In this document: piece by piece, positions 24,366-32,694 of the stretch
How the letters are laid out: each line of letters opens with the position of its first letter
Numbering within the stretch: position 1 is the stretch's first letter
The notes under the pieces: model-generated
Told to the model about the DNA's origin: nothing
Seen by the model: the letters and a program-made list of their open reading frames with translations, nothing else
Database searches by the model: none
Position numbers and translations under genes: made by a program
Assembly: GCA_033763395.1 (NCBI GenBank)
Contig: JANRKQ010000133.1
Span: 29,145 to 93,144 of the forward strand
Direction of reading: 5' to 3'
From: Xiheimicrobium sp033763395
GTDB taxonomy: Bacteria; Myxococcota; Myxococcia; Myxococcales; Myxococcaceae
DNA length: 64,000 nt

Positions 24366-25790
24366 TCACCCCGTCTGCCAGCGGAACGCGAGCCGCCGCG
24401 TCGCGGGGTGCCAGAACAGAAAGGCCACCGCTTCCGCCGTGAGCACCGAGGGGAAGTGACAGGGTCGGTTGGGATCGAGCACGCGCACGGGCCGCTCGCC
24501 ACGAACCGTGGTCGCCGTCGCGTCGTCCCACCGGTCCGGCGTACCACCAGCGAGCAGCGTGTCTTCGGCGAGTTGGAAGAGCAGCTCGAACGGAGCGCCC
24601 GTCTCGTCGAGCGGCCAGTCGAGGCCTTGCTCCCACGCCGGCCAGCCACCGAGCTTGTCGCAGCGCATGGGACGGGACAGATCGTCGTCATCGTCGTCGA
24701 CGGTGAAGCCCAGCCGGGCCAGGTCGTCCGCCACCGGGTCTTCCTCGAAGCGGCGCCAGCTCGTGATGACGCCGGGCTCGACCACCTCGAGCGCGAGTGA
24801 CGCCGGTGCCTCGACCAGCTCCAGGTCGCTCGCGTCGTGGACCTCGACGAGCACACCCTTCGAGCGCTCGTCGGTGAGCTCACACCCGCCGCTGGTGCAG
24901 ACGAAGAGCTGGGCGAGGCCGGCGCGCCCCGAGAACGGCTCTGGGAGGGACGCCAGGTCGAGCTGCACGATGAGGGCGAGCGCCGCTCCGCAGTCGCGAC
25001 AGGTCGGCCACGATGCCGCTCGAGGCCGATGCGCGAGGCGGGTCCCGAGCCGTGAGCGACCGTCAGCGTCGGCGCTCGTCACCGGCAGGAACGCGACCCG
25101 GGGCGCGCGCGTGCCCGAGCGCCTTGATTCGATCGGCGGGGCGAAGGTCGGCCCGGAAGCGGGCGCGCGCGGCGCCTCGGGCACACCCTCGCTCGGGTCG
25201 GTCACCACCTGAGCACCATCGACCCGGACCAACTCGACGAAGCCACCCTGCTTGTCACCTGCCAGCACGCGCCGCAGCAGCCCGCGCTCGTCGACTTCAC
25301 ACGCGAGATCGATCGACGAACGAATGTGGGCCTCGAGCCCCTCGCTCCCCACGGCCAGCCGCGCGACCGCGTCGTCGATCGATCGCGCGCTCGAACCGAG
25401 CACGAGCTGGTGACCCGTGAAGACCGTGTTGATCAGCAGCTGGGGCTCGATACCCTCGAGGCGCGTCACGGCGATCGCATCCGGGTCCTGCCGCAACAAC
25501 GAGCGCACGAGATCGGCGGGGCTCGCGTCAGGAGCGTCGATGACCCGCGGCGTCTGGGTCTGCGGGCGCATCGTCACCCGAACCGGCTCGGCCTCGACGA
25601 GCGCGAGCTGCGCCTCGACCTCAGGGAAGGTCTGCGCCAGGCCGGTCACGAGCCGCGCCGCCGAGGGGCCGTCGCCGAAGACGAGCGCGAGCGAACGGCC
25701 CTTCACCAGGTGCTTCCGAATCACCTGGGTGAAGGCGCGCTGATGAGGGCCTTCGAGGAAGGCATCGAGCGACTCGAGGGGCGAACGCAT
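24366..25790 (-). CDS. DUF1963 (YwqG-like) protein with N-terminal degenerate ATPase-like domain
   Basis: 474 residues. The C-terminal half matches DUF1963/YwqG: paired Cys motif CRDCGAALALIVQLD, then VCTSGGC, then MRCDKLGGWPAWEQ and LLFQLAEDTLLAGG. This family has a zinc-dependent beta fold with no settled function. The N-terminal half (about 1-170) reads like a weak relative of secretion ATPases (LALVFGDGPSAARLV where a P-loop would be; PDAIAVTRLEG; FTGHQLVLGSSARS), without the lysine of a true Walker A. The ATG at 25790 was used because a longer frame would run into the divergent DUF423 gene. The two halves are joined by a Pro/Ala-rich linker. Confidence 0.65.
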   Translation of the reverse strand: MRSPLESLDAFLEGPHQRAFTQVIRKHLVKGRSLALVFGDGPSAARLVTGLAQTFPEVEAQLALVEAEPVRVTMRPQTQTPRVIDAPDASPADLVRSLLRQDPDAIAVTRLEGIEPQLLINTVFTGHQLVLGSSARSIDDAVARLAVGSEGLEAHIRSSIDLACEVDERGLLRRVLAGDKQGGFVELVRVDGAQVVTDPSEGVPEAPRAPASGPTFAPPIESRRSGTRAPRVAFLPVTSADADGRSRLGTRLAHRPRAASWPTCRDCGAALALIVQLDLASLPEPFSGRAGLAQLFVCTSGGCELTDERSKGVLVEVHDASDLELVEAPASLALEVVEPGVITSWRRFEEDPVADDLARLGFTVDDDDDDLSRPMRCDKLGGWPAWEQGLDWPLDETGAPFELLFQLAEDTLLAGGTPDRWDDATATTVRGERPVRVLDPNRPCHFPSVLTAEAVAFLFWHPATRRLAFRWQTG

Positions 25791-25830
25791 CGCGCGCGAC
25801 GCTACTCCGGCCCCGTGGCAAGACGGGCCC

Positions 25831-26244
25831 ATGAATCGAACCGTCGGGCTGCTCTCGGCCGTCTCGGCCTTCTTCGGCGTGGCGCTGGGCGCCCTCGGTG
25901 CGCACGGGCTCAACGCGCTGGTGCGCGAGCTCCCTGACGCCGCCGATCGCCTCGGCTGGTGGGAGACCGCCGCCCGCTACCACCTCGTGCACGCGCTCGC
26001 GCTCGGACTCGTCGCCGTCGTCGCCCACCACGTCCCCGGCCGGGCGCCTCGCCTCGCGGCCGGCCTCTTCCTCGTGGGCATCGCCGTCTTCTCGGGCAGC
26101 CTCTACGTCATGGGGCTGACCGGCTTTCGAGGGCTCGGCGCCCTCACCCCCATTGGCGGCTTCGCGCAGCTCGGCGGGTGGCTCGCGCTCGCCTGGGCCA
26201 TGCGGCAGCTCCCACCGACGAGCGTCCACCCCACGGCGCGCTAG
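25831..26244 (+). CDS. DUF423 family membrane protein
   Basis: 137 residues with four predicted membrane helices. The family signature is present: FFGVALGALGAHGL near the N-terminus, YHLVHALALGLVA in helix 2 and GLTGFRGLGALTPIGG near helix 4. Function is unknown across bacteria; some are annotated as inner membrane YgdD-like proteins. The gene is divergent from the DUF1963 gene (40-base gap) and followed after 9 bases by an M48 peptidase, with which it may be co-transcribed. Confidence 0.88.
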   Translation: MNRTVGLLSAVSAFFGVALGALGAHGLNALVRELPDAADRLGWWETAARYHLVHALALGLVAVVAHHVPGRAPRLAAGLFLVGIAVFSGSLYVMGLTGFRGLGALTPIGGFAQLGGWLALAWAMRQLPPTSVHPTAR

Positions 26245-26253
26245 AAGGCACGC

Positions 26254-27462
26254 ATGGCGTCCCAACGCTCCAGCTCCTCGGTCCGCCTCGTCGTCGGCCT
26301 CGTCATCGCCGCCATCTCGGTCGTCTCGTACCTGTCGCGCCGCTCGACCAACGAGCTGACCGGCGAGACGCAGTACGTGAAGCTGACGCCGAGCCAGGAG
26401 ATCTCCCTCGGACTGGCGAGCGCGCCGCAGCTCACCCGTCAGTTCGGGGGCGCCACGCAGGACACGGAGCTCTCGCGCTACGTCACCCGCGTGGGCGAGC
26501 GGCTGGCGAAGCAGAGCGCCGCGGCGAAGACCGACTACCCGTTTCAGTTCACCGTGCTGGCCGATCGCAAGACGGTGAACGCCTTCGCGCTGCCAGGCGG
26601 CCCCATCTTCATCACCGAAGCCCTGCTCGCGCGCATGGCGAACGAGGCGCAGCTCGCCGGCGTGCTCGGACACGAGATCGGCCACGTCGTCGGGCGTCAT
26701 GGCGCCGAGCGGCTCGCCAAGGCCGAGCTCACCCAGGGCCTCGTCGGCGCCACCGTCGTCGCCACCTCCGATCCCGACAGCCCGGGCGCCTCGCGCGCGA
26801 AGGCTGCGCTCGCCGCCATCACCGCGCAGCTCATCTCGATGAAGTTCGGCCGCGAAGACGAGCTCGAGTCCGACCGGCTCGGCGTTCGGTTCATGCACGA
26901 GGCCGGGTACGACGCGCGGCAGATGGGCGAGGTGATGAAGGTGCTGAAGGCCGCGGGCGGCGGCCGGACGCCTGAGTTCTTCTCGACGCACCCCGACCCC
27001 GAGAACCGCTTCGAGCGCATCGGGGCCGCCGTCGCCCAGCTGGGCACGCCGAAAGGTGAGCTCGGTGAAGACGCCTTCAAGGCGAACGTGCTGGACCGCC
27101 TGGGCACCGTTGCTCCCGAGACGGCACCCCCACCCGAGCCCCCGGGCGACAGCGCGGCGCGGCCGCGGCGGGACAAGGGGCAGACCGAGCCGACGATCCG
27201 CACCGCGGAGCTCCCGCCAGAAGCGCGCGAGACGCTGGCGGCCATCGCCGCGAACGGCCCCTTCCCCTTCGACCGCGACGGCATCGAGTTCAAGAACCGC
27301 GAGGGGCGGCTGCCCTACCGGCCCGGCGGGTACTACCGCGAGTACACCGTCGTGACGCCCGGAGAGCGCACGCGCGGCGCCAGGCGCATCGTCACCGGGG
27401 CCAACGGCGAGCGGTACTACACCGACGATCACTACGGCTCGTTCTCGCGCGTGGTGCCATGA
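26254..27462 (+). CDS. M48 family zinc metalloprotease
   Basis: 402 residues with an N-terminal membrane anchor or uncleaved signal (about 10-28). The zinc motif HEIGH is at residues 140-144, and the third ligand lies in EDELESDRLG (about 205-214). It resembles the periplasmic BepA/LoiP group rather than the multi-pass HtpX, because there is only one hydrophobic helix. Such peptidases degrade misassembled outer-membrane proteins. After the protease domain is an unusual tail of about 120 residues with Pro-rich linker and a RLPYRPGGYYREYTV stretch, resembling ribonuclease-type (Sa/barnase-like) sequences: it contains ARRIVTGANGERYYTDDHYGSF, typical of the barnase-family C-terminus. That second part may be an RNase-like domain; confidence in it is moderate. 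The stop overlaps the next start (ATGA). Confidence 0.8.
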   Translation: MASQRSSSSVRLVVGLVIAAISVVSYLSRRSTNELTGETQYVKLTPSQEISLGLASAPQLTRQFGGATQDTELSRYVTRVGERLAKQSAAAKTDYPFQFTVLADRKTVNAFALPGGPIFITEALLARMANEAQLAGVLGHEIGHVVGRHGAERLAKAELTQGLVGATVVATSDPDSPGASRAKAALAAITAQLISMKFGREDELESDRLGVRFMHEAGYDARQMGEVMKVLKAAGGGRTPEFFSTHPDPENRFERIGAAVAQLGTPKGELGEDAFKANVLDRLGTVAPETAPPPEPPGDSAARPRRDKGQTEPTIRTAELPPEARETLAAIAANGPFPFDRDGIEFKNREGRLPYRPGGYYREYTVVTPGERTRGARRIVTGANGERYYTDDHYGSFSRVVP

Positions 27463-28088
27463 GCGACGAGCTCGACGAGTCTCCGCCCGAGTTCCGCGAG
27501 CAGCACCAGAAGCGCCTGTCGTGGATGCCGTGGCTCTACCACGCGCTCAAGCCCAAACACCTCGTGTGGGCGCGCCCGTGGCAGGAGGCGATTCAGGCGC
27601 GGCTCATGCGAGAAGAGACCGTCACCATCGCCGAAGGCTGCTTCATCTCACCCGAGGCCGGCATCTTCGCCCAGCTCGGTCGACCCATTCGAATCGGCCC
27701 GCGGTGCACCATCGCCGCGCACGCGTTCCTCCACGGCCCGCTCACCCTGGGCGCCGACGTCAGCATCAACGCGCGGGCCAGCCTCGACGGCGGCGCCGTG
27801 GGCATCACCGTGGGTGACGGCTGCCGCATCGCCAGCGGCGCCACGCTCTACGCCTTCAACCACGGCCTCTCACCCGAGCGGCCCGTGCGCGACCAGCCCG
27901 TCACCTCGCGCGGCATCGTGCTCGGCGTCGACGTCTGGGTGGGCGCGAACGCAGGCATCGTCGATGGCGTCACCGTCGGCGATCACGCCGTCGTCGGCAT
28001 GGGCGCGGTGGTGACGCACGACGTGCCGCCGTGGGCCATCGTCGCCGGGAACCCCGCCCGGGTGATTGGTTCCCGACAGACGCGCTGA
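27459..28088 (+). CDS. Hexapeptide-repeat (left-handed beta-helix) acyltransferase
   Basis: 209 residues. A helical N-terminus (about 1-60) is followed by hexapeptide repeats (from GRPIRIGPRCTIAA to AVVGMGAVVTHDVP) forming a left-handed beta helix. The AFNHG loop supplies the probable catalytic His, and the C-terminus ends in the family's AGNPARVIG. These enzymes transfer acetyl or similar groups to sugars or antibiotics; the substrate is not evident. It overlaps the M48 gene by 4 bases (ATGA), so the two are translationally coupled, although a shared pathway is not obvious. Confidence 0.88.
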   Translation: MSDELDESPPEFREQHQKRLSWMPWLYHALKPKHLVWARPWQEAIQARLMREETVTIAEGCFISPEAGIFAQLGRPIRIGPRCTIAAHAFLHGPLTLGADVSINARASLDGGAVGITVGDGCRIASGATLYAFNHGLSPERPVRDQPVTSRGIVLGVDVWVGANAGIVDGVTVGDHAVVGMGAVVTHDVPPWAIVAGNPARVIGSRQTR

Positions 28089-28158
28089 GGGCCTCCCTCG
28101 CCGGGCAGGTTCGACGAGGCTTGACGGTGGGGCTGGGGACGCCAACAGTCTGCGACCG

Positions 28159-29391
28159 ATGCGAGCGCGGCTCAGTCGTCTCTTCCAGCGGGCGCGCCGG
28201 CTGCTGCCCCTGCGCTGGGGTGGGCTCTTGCTGGTCGCCGTGGCCGTGCTCGCCCTCACCATCAGCCGCGACGAGGCCGACCACCTGCTCGAGCCGGTCG
28301 CGCTCATCGCGCTGGCGCTGGTGGCCGCCGCCACGCTGCTCGTGTCGATCGCCACGCTCGTCGTCCGCCAGCGCCTCAAGGGCAGACCCGTCGGCGTTCC
28401 GCCCGAGCTCACCACAGGCGCCGAGTTCATCACGGGCTTCCGGGTGCCGAACGTGCGGCTGCTGGGGCTGCTCGACATCGAGCTGGCGTGGATCGAGCCC
28501 GCCGGGTTCGACGTCGAGCTGGTGCGCGCCGATGGCACCCTGGGCGAGCGCATTCGCGCGGTGGAGCGGGGCCGCCATGAGCGGCTGGTGCGGCGGTTCA
28601 CCGTGGAAGATGTGTTCGGCCTCTCGGGCCTGAGCTTCGAGCTCGAGTGGGAGCTCGCCCTGCGCGTCTCGCCCGTCGCCGCGCCCGTGCACCTCCCCCT
28701 CGCCTCGTCGGCGTCGAGCGGCGATTCGTACTCTCACCCGTCCGGCCGCCCCGAGGGCGACCTCATCGAGATGCGCTCGTACGCCCACGGGGACTCGATG
28801 CGCCACGTGCTGTGGCGCACCTACGCACGGACGCGGCGGCTCCTGGTGCGCATTCCCGAGCGGGCGGTCGCGCCGCAGCCGGTGAACGTCGCCTTCCTGC
28901 TCGCCGGGGTCGGTGATGAGCCCAGCGCCGGCGTCGCGCGCGTGTTCGTCGAGCAGGGGCTGCTGGGCCCCGACTTCGTCTTCGCCGCCGACGGCGCGAG
29001 CCAGCCCACCACGCGGGTGCCCGAGGCGGTCGAGCAGATCATCGACTCGGTGCGCGCTCGCCACGGTGAAGGACCCACGGTCGACGCCGTGGCCGGTCTG
29101 GTGCAGTCCCACCGCATGGGCGCCTGCGTCGTCTTCGCGCCGCCCGTCGATGGCCCGTGGCGGCAGCGGCTGCAGGGCATGGCGAAGCGCCTGTCGGTGC
29201 GCGCGACCGTCATCATCGGCACCGACGCCATCGCGTCGCAGCCCGTGAACGTGTCGGAGCGACGCGCGCGCTGGCTCCTCGAGGACGACGAGGCCGTTCA
29301 CTCGGAGCGGCTCTCGGCGCTCCGCACGGCGCTCGAGGCTGATGGCTTCGGGGTGCAGCTCATCCACCGGCCGACGGGGAAACACGTATGA
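28159..29391 (+). CDS. DUF58 domain membrane protein
   Basis: 410 residues. Two membrane helices near the N-terminus (about 18-65) are followed by a beta-rich part and the DUF58 signature RPEGDLIEMRSYAHGDSMRH and VLWRTYARTRRLLVR (about 195-232). A von Willebrand-like region continues to the C-terminus. DUF58 proteins almost always accompany a MoxR ATPase and a transglutaminase-like protein, as here in the next two genes. They are thought to assemble or remodel envelope complexes. ATG 28159 was used; the longer frame would overlap the acyltransferase gene and add a non-membrane, Arg-rich leader. Confidence 0.85.
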   Translation: MRARLSRLFQRARRLLPLRWGGLLLVAVAVLALTISRDEADHLLEPVALIALALVAAATLLVSIATLVVRQRLKGRPVGVPPELTTGAEFITGFRVPNVRLLGLLDIELAWIEPAGFDVELVRADGTLGERIRAVERGRHERLVRRFTVEDVFGLSGLSFELEWELALRVSPVAAPVHLPLASSASSGDSYSHPSGRPEGDLIEMRSYAHGDSMRHVLWRTYARTRRLLVRIPERAVAPQPVNVAFLLAGVGDEPSAGVARVFVEQGLLGPDFVFAADGASQPTTRVPEAVEQIIDSVRARHGEGPTVDAVAGLVQSHRMGACVVFAPPVDGPWRQRLQGMAKRLSVRATVIIGTDAIASQPVNVSERRARWLLEDDEAVHSERLSALRTALEADGFGVQLIHRPTGKHV

Positions 29392-29488
29392 CGGCCCCGG
29401 CGTACGCCCAGCGATGGACGACACGCCCCCACCGGCGGATCCGGTCCGTTCGTCGCGGGGCCGGTTGCAGGCCTCCAGCGGGGGCGCC

Positions 29489-31615
29489 ATGACGCACTCC
29501 GAGGTGAGGCCCTCGGTGGCCGTGTTGCAGGGCGTGGTGCTCATCGCGGGAGCGCTCTTCTTCCTGGTGCCCATCAGCACGCCGCTGGGCCTGGTGGCGG
29601 CGGTCTCGGGCATCGCGGGCGCGTGCTGGGTGACATGGAAACACGGCGCCCGCATTCGTTCGGCCCGCGGCGCCGTCGTCGGCGTGGGCGCGGTGCTGCT
29701 CGGCTGGCTCGTCGAGCGCCTCTTCACCTCGGTGGCGTGGCCGTGGAGCCCCGAGGCGTCCCTCGTGCTCGCCGACACCCTGTCGCTCGGCCTCATCGCG
29801 GCCGGGGTCGTCTTCACCGTGCGGGTGCTGGCGAAGAAGGCGCGCGCCCTGGCGGCGGTCGAGTTCGCGCTCGTCGTCGGCGCCGTCGCGCACGCCTTCG
29901 CCGCGCACCGCCACGAGCGCATTCACCAGCCCCGCGCCCTCGCCGACTTCGCGTGGACCAACGGCGTCGATCCGCAGACGCTGCTGGCGGGCCTGGGCGT
30001 GGTGGTGGTGGTGATGGCGGCGCTGCTGCTGCTCCGCGTGCGCTCGGCCAGCCGCGCGGTGGCGGCGCTCCTCATCGTGGTGCTCCTGGGTCTCCTCGCG
30101 CTCCAACTCGGTGGTGGCCGACCGGTGAAGAAGCTCGAAGAGGACGAGCTGGGCCTGGCGAAGGACGACGGAGACAAGAAGGACGGCGAGGGCCAGGGCG
30201 GCACGGGCGAAGGCGGCAACGGGAAAGGCGACGGCTCGAACAAAGACGGCAAGGGGGACGGCAAGGGCGACGGCAACGGGGGCGGAAGTGGACCGCCGCA
30301 GCCGGTCGCGGTGGTGCTGCTCCAGGACGAGCTGCCCGACACCCCGGTGCTCTATTTCCGCCAGGCCGTGCGCTCGAAGCAGGTCGGCGATGCGCTGGTG
30401 CAGGACACCTCGGGCCAGCTCGACCCCGACGTGCCGGTGACGGTGCCCGCGGGTGGCACGCTGACGTTGCCCTCGCCGCAGTCGCCCGATCTCCACAAGC
30501 CGTTCGACACGACGATGTTCCTGCTCGTCGACCACGCGCAGCTCCCGGCGCTCGGCCACCCGGATCAGCTGACGATGCTCGAGAACCCCGACCCGCAGCG
30601 CTTCGTGGCCGCCTACTCGGTGCGCTCGAACCTCCTGGTGCGCCCGCCGGAGCGCCTCTTCGGCCGTGAAGCCAACGGCGCCGGCTTCGACGAGAGCCGC
30701 CGCGCCGCGTACCTCGCGCTGCCCGATGATCCGCGCTACCGCGAGCTGTCCGATCGCATCGTGCGCGACGTCGACCCCCGCTTCGTCGGCGACGACGTGA
30801 TGAAGGCCTTCGCCATCAAGCAGTTCCTCGAGAAGGAGGGCTTCTACAGCCTCGCGCAGAAGCAGCTCGTCGGAGAGACGCCCACGGCGAACTTCCTCTT
30901 CGGCGAGATGAAGGGCTACTGCGTGCACTTCGCCCACGCGGCGACGTTCCTCTTCCGCAGTCAGGGCATCCCCGCGCGGGTGGCGCTCGGCTACGCGGTG
31001 CAGACGAACCGCCGCGGCGCCGGCTCGTCGGTGCTCATCTACGGCAACGACGCGCACGCCTGGCCCGAGGTGTACCTCGAGGGCGTGGGCTGGGTGACCT
31101 TCGACATCTACCCGGAGCGCAGCGACGAGCCGCCGCGGCCCCCGATGGAGCAGGAGCTCGAGGTCGTCTACGGCGAGCTCGCGCGGAAGGACGCCACCGG
31201 CGGCCGGGGGGCGCCGCTGAAGCCGCTCGATCTGCCCTGGGGCGCCATCGCGCTGGGCCTCGTGGCCTCGGCCCTCGTCGCCGCGTACGCCATCAAGCTG
31301 GGCCGCCGCCTCGCCCGCAGCTCCCCCGCGCAGGTGTACCGCGCCGTGCTCGACCACCTCTCCGACGTCGGCCAGGCCCGGCACTTCGGCGAGAGCCGGG
31401 AGCGCCACGCCCAGCGCCTCTCGAGCCTCGCACCCAGCTTCGCGCCGCTGACCGACGCGCACCTGCGCCTCGCGCTCAAGGGCCCCGATTCGGCGGCCGC
31501 CACCAGCCTCGAGCAGCTCGCCCGCGCCACGGTGGCCGAGCTGCGCGCGTCCCTGCCTCTCCGCCAGCGGCTCGTCGCCGCCCTCAACCCGATTGGATGG
31601 TGGTTCACCCGATGA
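29489..31615 (+). CDS. Transglutaminase-like membrane protein (TgpA type)
   Basis: About 708 residues. Five or six N-terminal membrane helices are followed by a highly polar Gly/Lys/Asp linker (about 220-270, GGNGKGDGSNKDGKGDG), then a periplasmic transglutaminase domain with Cys in GYCVHFAHA, His in NDAHAWPEV and Asp in VTFDIYPE, the complete catalytic triad. A last membrane helix and a helical tail follow (about 580-708). This matches TgpA/DUF3488 proteins, which probably act as proteases or cross-linking enzymes in the periplasm. The stop overlaps the MoxR start (ATGA). Starts at 29414 or 29342 are possible; 29489 gives the N-terminus nearest the first helix. Confidence 0.85.
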   Translation: MTHSEVRPSVAVLQGVVLIAGALFFLVPISTPLGLVAAVSGIAGACWVTWKHGARIRSARGAVVGVGAVLLGWLVERLFTSVAWPWSPEASLVLADTLSLGLIAAGVVFTVRVLAKKARALAAVEFALVVGAVAHAFAAHRHERIHQPRALADFAWTNGVDPQTLLAGLGVVVVVMAALLLLRVRSASRAVAALLIVVLLGLLALQLGGGRPVKKLEEDELGLAKDDGDKKDGEGQGGTGEGGNGKGDGSNKDGKGDGKGDGNGGGSGPPQPVAVVLLQDELPDTPVLYFRQAVRSKQVGDALVQDTSGQLDPDVPVTVPAGGTLTLPSPQSPDLHKPFDTTMFLLVDHAQLPALGHPDQLTMLENPDPQRFVAAYSVRSNLLVRPPERLFGREANGAGFDESRRAAYLALPDDPRYRELSDRIVRDVDPRFVGDDVMKAFAIKQFLEKEGFYSLAQKQLVGETPTANFLFGEMKGYCVHFAHAATFLFRSQGIPARVALGYAVQTNRRGAGSSVLIYGNDAHAWPEVYLEGVGWVTFDIYPERSDEPPRPPMEQELEVVYGELARKDATGGRGAPLKPLDLPWGAIALGLVASALVAAYAIKLGRRLARSSPAQVYRAVLDHLSDVGQARHFGESRERHAQRLSSLAPSFAPLTDAHLRLALKGPDSAAATSLEQLARATVAELRASLPLRQRLVAALNPIGWWFTR

Positions 31616-32688
31616 CGCCCCCCGACTCCGAGCCCCTCGTGACGCCGCTTTCGCCCACCGACGTTCGCACCGCGCCGGCCATCGCCGCCGTGCTCCCAGC
31701 GACGGCCGGCCCTGCCTCGCTCGACGACGTGCGGCGCATCGCCCAGACGCTGCGCGAGCGCATGCGCGACCAGGTGATGGGCCGAGACGACATCATCGAG
31801 CTGGTGCTGGTGGCGCTGTTCGCCGACGGCCACGTGCTGCTCGAGGACTACCCGGGCTCTGGCAAGACGACGCTCGCCAAGTCGCTGGGCCACTCGATCG
31901 TCGACGATCTGCACCACGACGAGATCGCCGACTTCCGACGCATTCAGTTCACGCCCGATCTGCTCCCGTCGGACGTGACGGGCGTGATGATCTTCGACAC
32001 CGCCACCAACGGCTTCTCGTTCCGCCGCGGGCCCGTGTTCGCGTACGTCGTGCTGGTCGACGAGATCAACCGCACCTCGCCCAAGGTGCAGTCGGCGCTG
32101 CTCGAGGCGATGGCCGAGAAGCAGGTCACCGTCGACAACACCACGCACCGGCTCGACGAGCTGTTCTTCGTGCTGGCGACCCAGAACCCGCTCGACTCGG
32201 TGGGCACCTACCCGCTGCCGATGGCGCAGCTCGACCGCTTCTTGTTCAAGCTCAGCATGAAGCACATCGACCGCGCCTCGGAGCTCGAGGTGCTCCGCAC
32301 GTGGGGCACGCCGCGGGCGCCGCGCGAGCTGCCGAAGGTGACGCGCGGGCACGTGGTGGCGAGCCGCGGCCTCATTCGAAACCAGGTGGCGGTCGACGAG
32401 CGGGTGCAGGAGTGCCTCGTCGACATCGCGCGGCTGCTGCGCGCTGACAAGCGGGTGCGCCAGGGCGTGTCGACCCGCTGTCTGGTGCAGGCGATCCCCG
32501 CGCTGCAGACGCTCGCCGTGCTGCGCGGGCGCGACTACGTCTCGAGCGCCGACCTCGAGTCCCTGGCGCCCGTGCTCTTCGCCCACCGCCTCGACTGCGC
32601 GCCCGGCGTGCAGGTCGACGCGCTCATCACCGAGACGCTGCGCGCGCCCATCGAGCGGCTGTCGCGCCAGACCATCGGAGGCGCCTGA
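31612..32688 (+). CDS. MoxR family AAA+ ATPase
   Basis: 358 residues. Walker A lies in DYPGSGKTT (about 79-87), Walker B in VVLVDEINRTSPKVQSALLE, and the MoxR sensor region in NPLDSVGTYPLPMAQLDRF. The C-terminal helical lid ends in LSRQTIGGA. MoxR ATPases act as chaperones that insert cofactors or activate partners, usually with DUF58 and VWA proteins. Here it is coupled by a 4-base overlap to the transglutaminase gene and lies second after the DUF58 gene. The start at 31612 is favoured over 31597 because of the ATGA overlap. Confidence 0.9.
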   Translation: MTPPDSEPLVTPLSPTDVRTAPAIAAVLPATAGPASLDDVRRIAQTLRERMRDQVMGRDDIIELVLVALFADGHVLLEDYPGSGKTTLAKSLGHSIVDDLHHDEIADFRRIQFTPDLLPSDVTGVMIFDTATNGFSFRRGPVFAYVVLVDEINRTSPKVQSALLEAMAEKQVTVDNTTHRLDELFFVLATQNPLDSVGTYPLPMAQLDRFLFKLSMKHIDRASELEVLRTWGTPRAPRELPKVTRGHVVASRGLIRNQVAVDERVQECLVDIARLLRADKRVRQGVSTRCLVQAIPALQTLAVLRGRDYVSSADLESLAPVLFAHRLDCAPGVQVDALITETLRAPIERLSRQTIGGA

Positions 32689-32694
32689 GTCACC

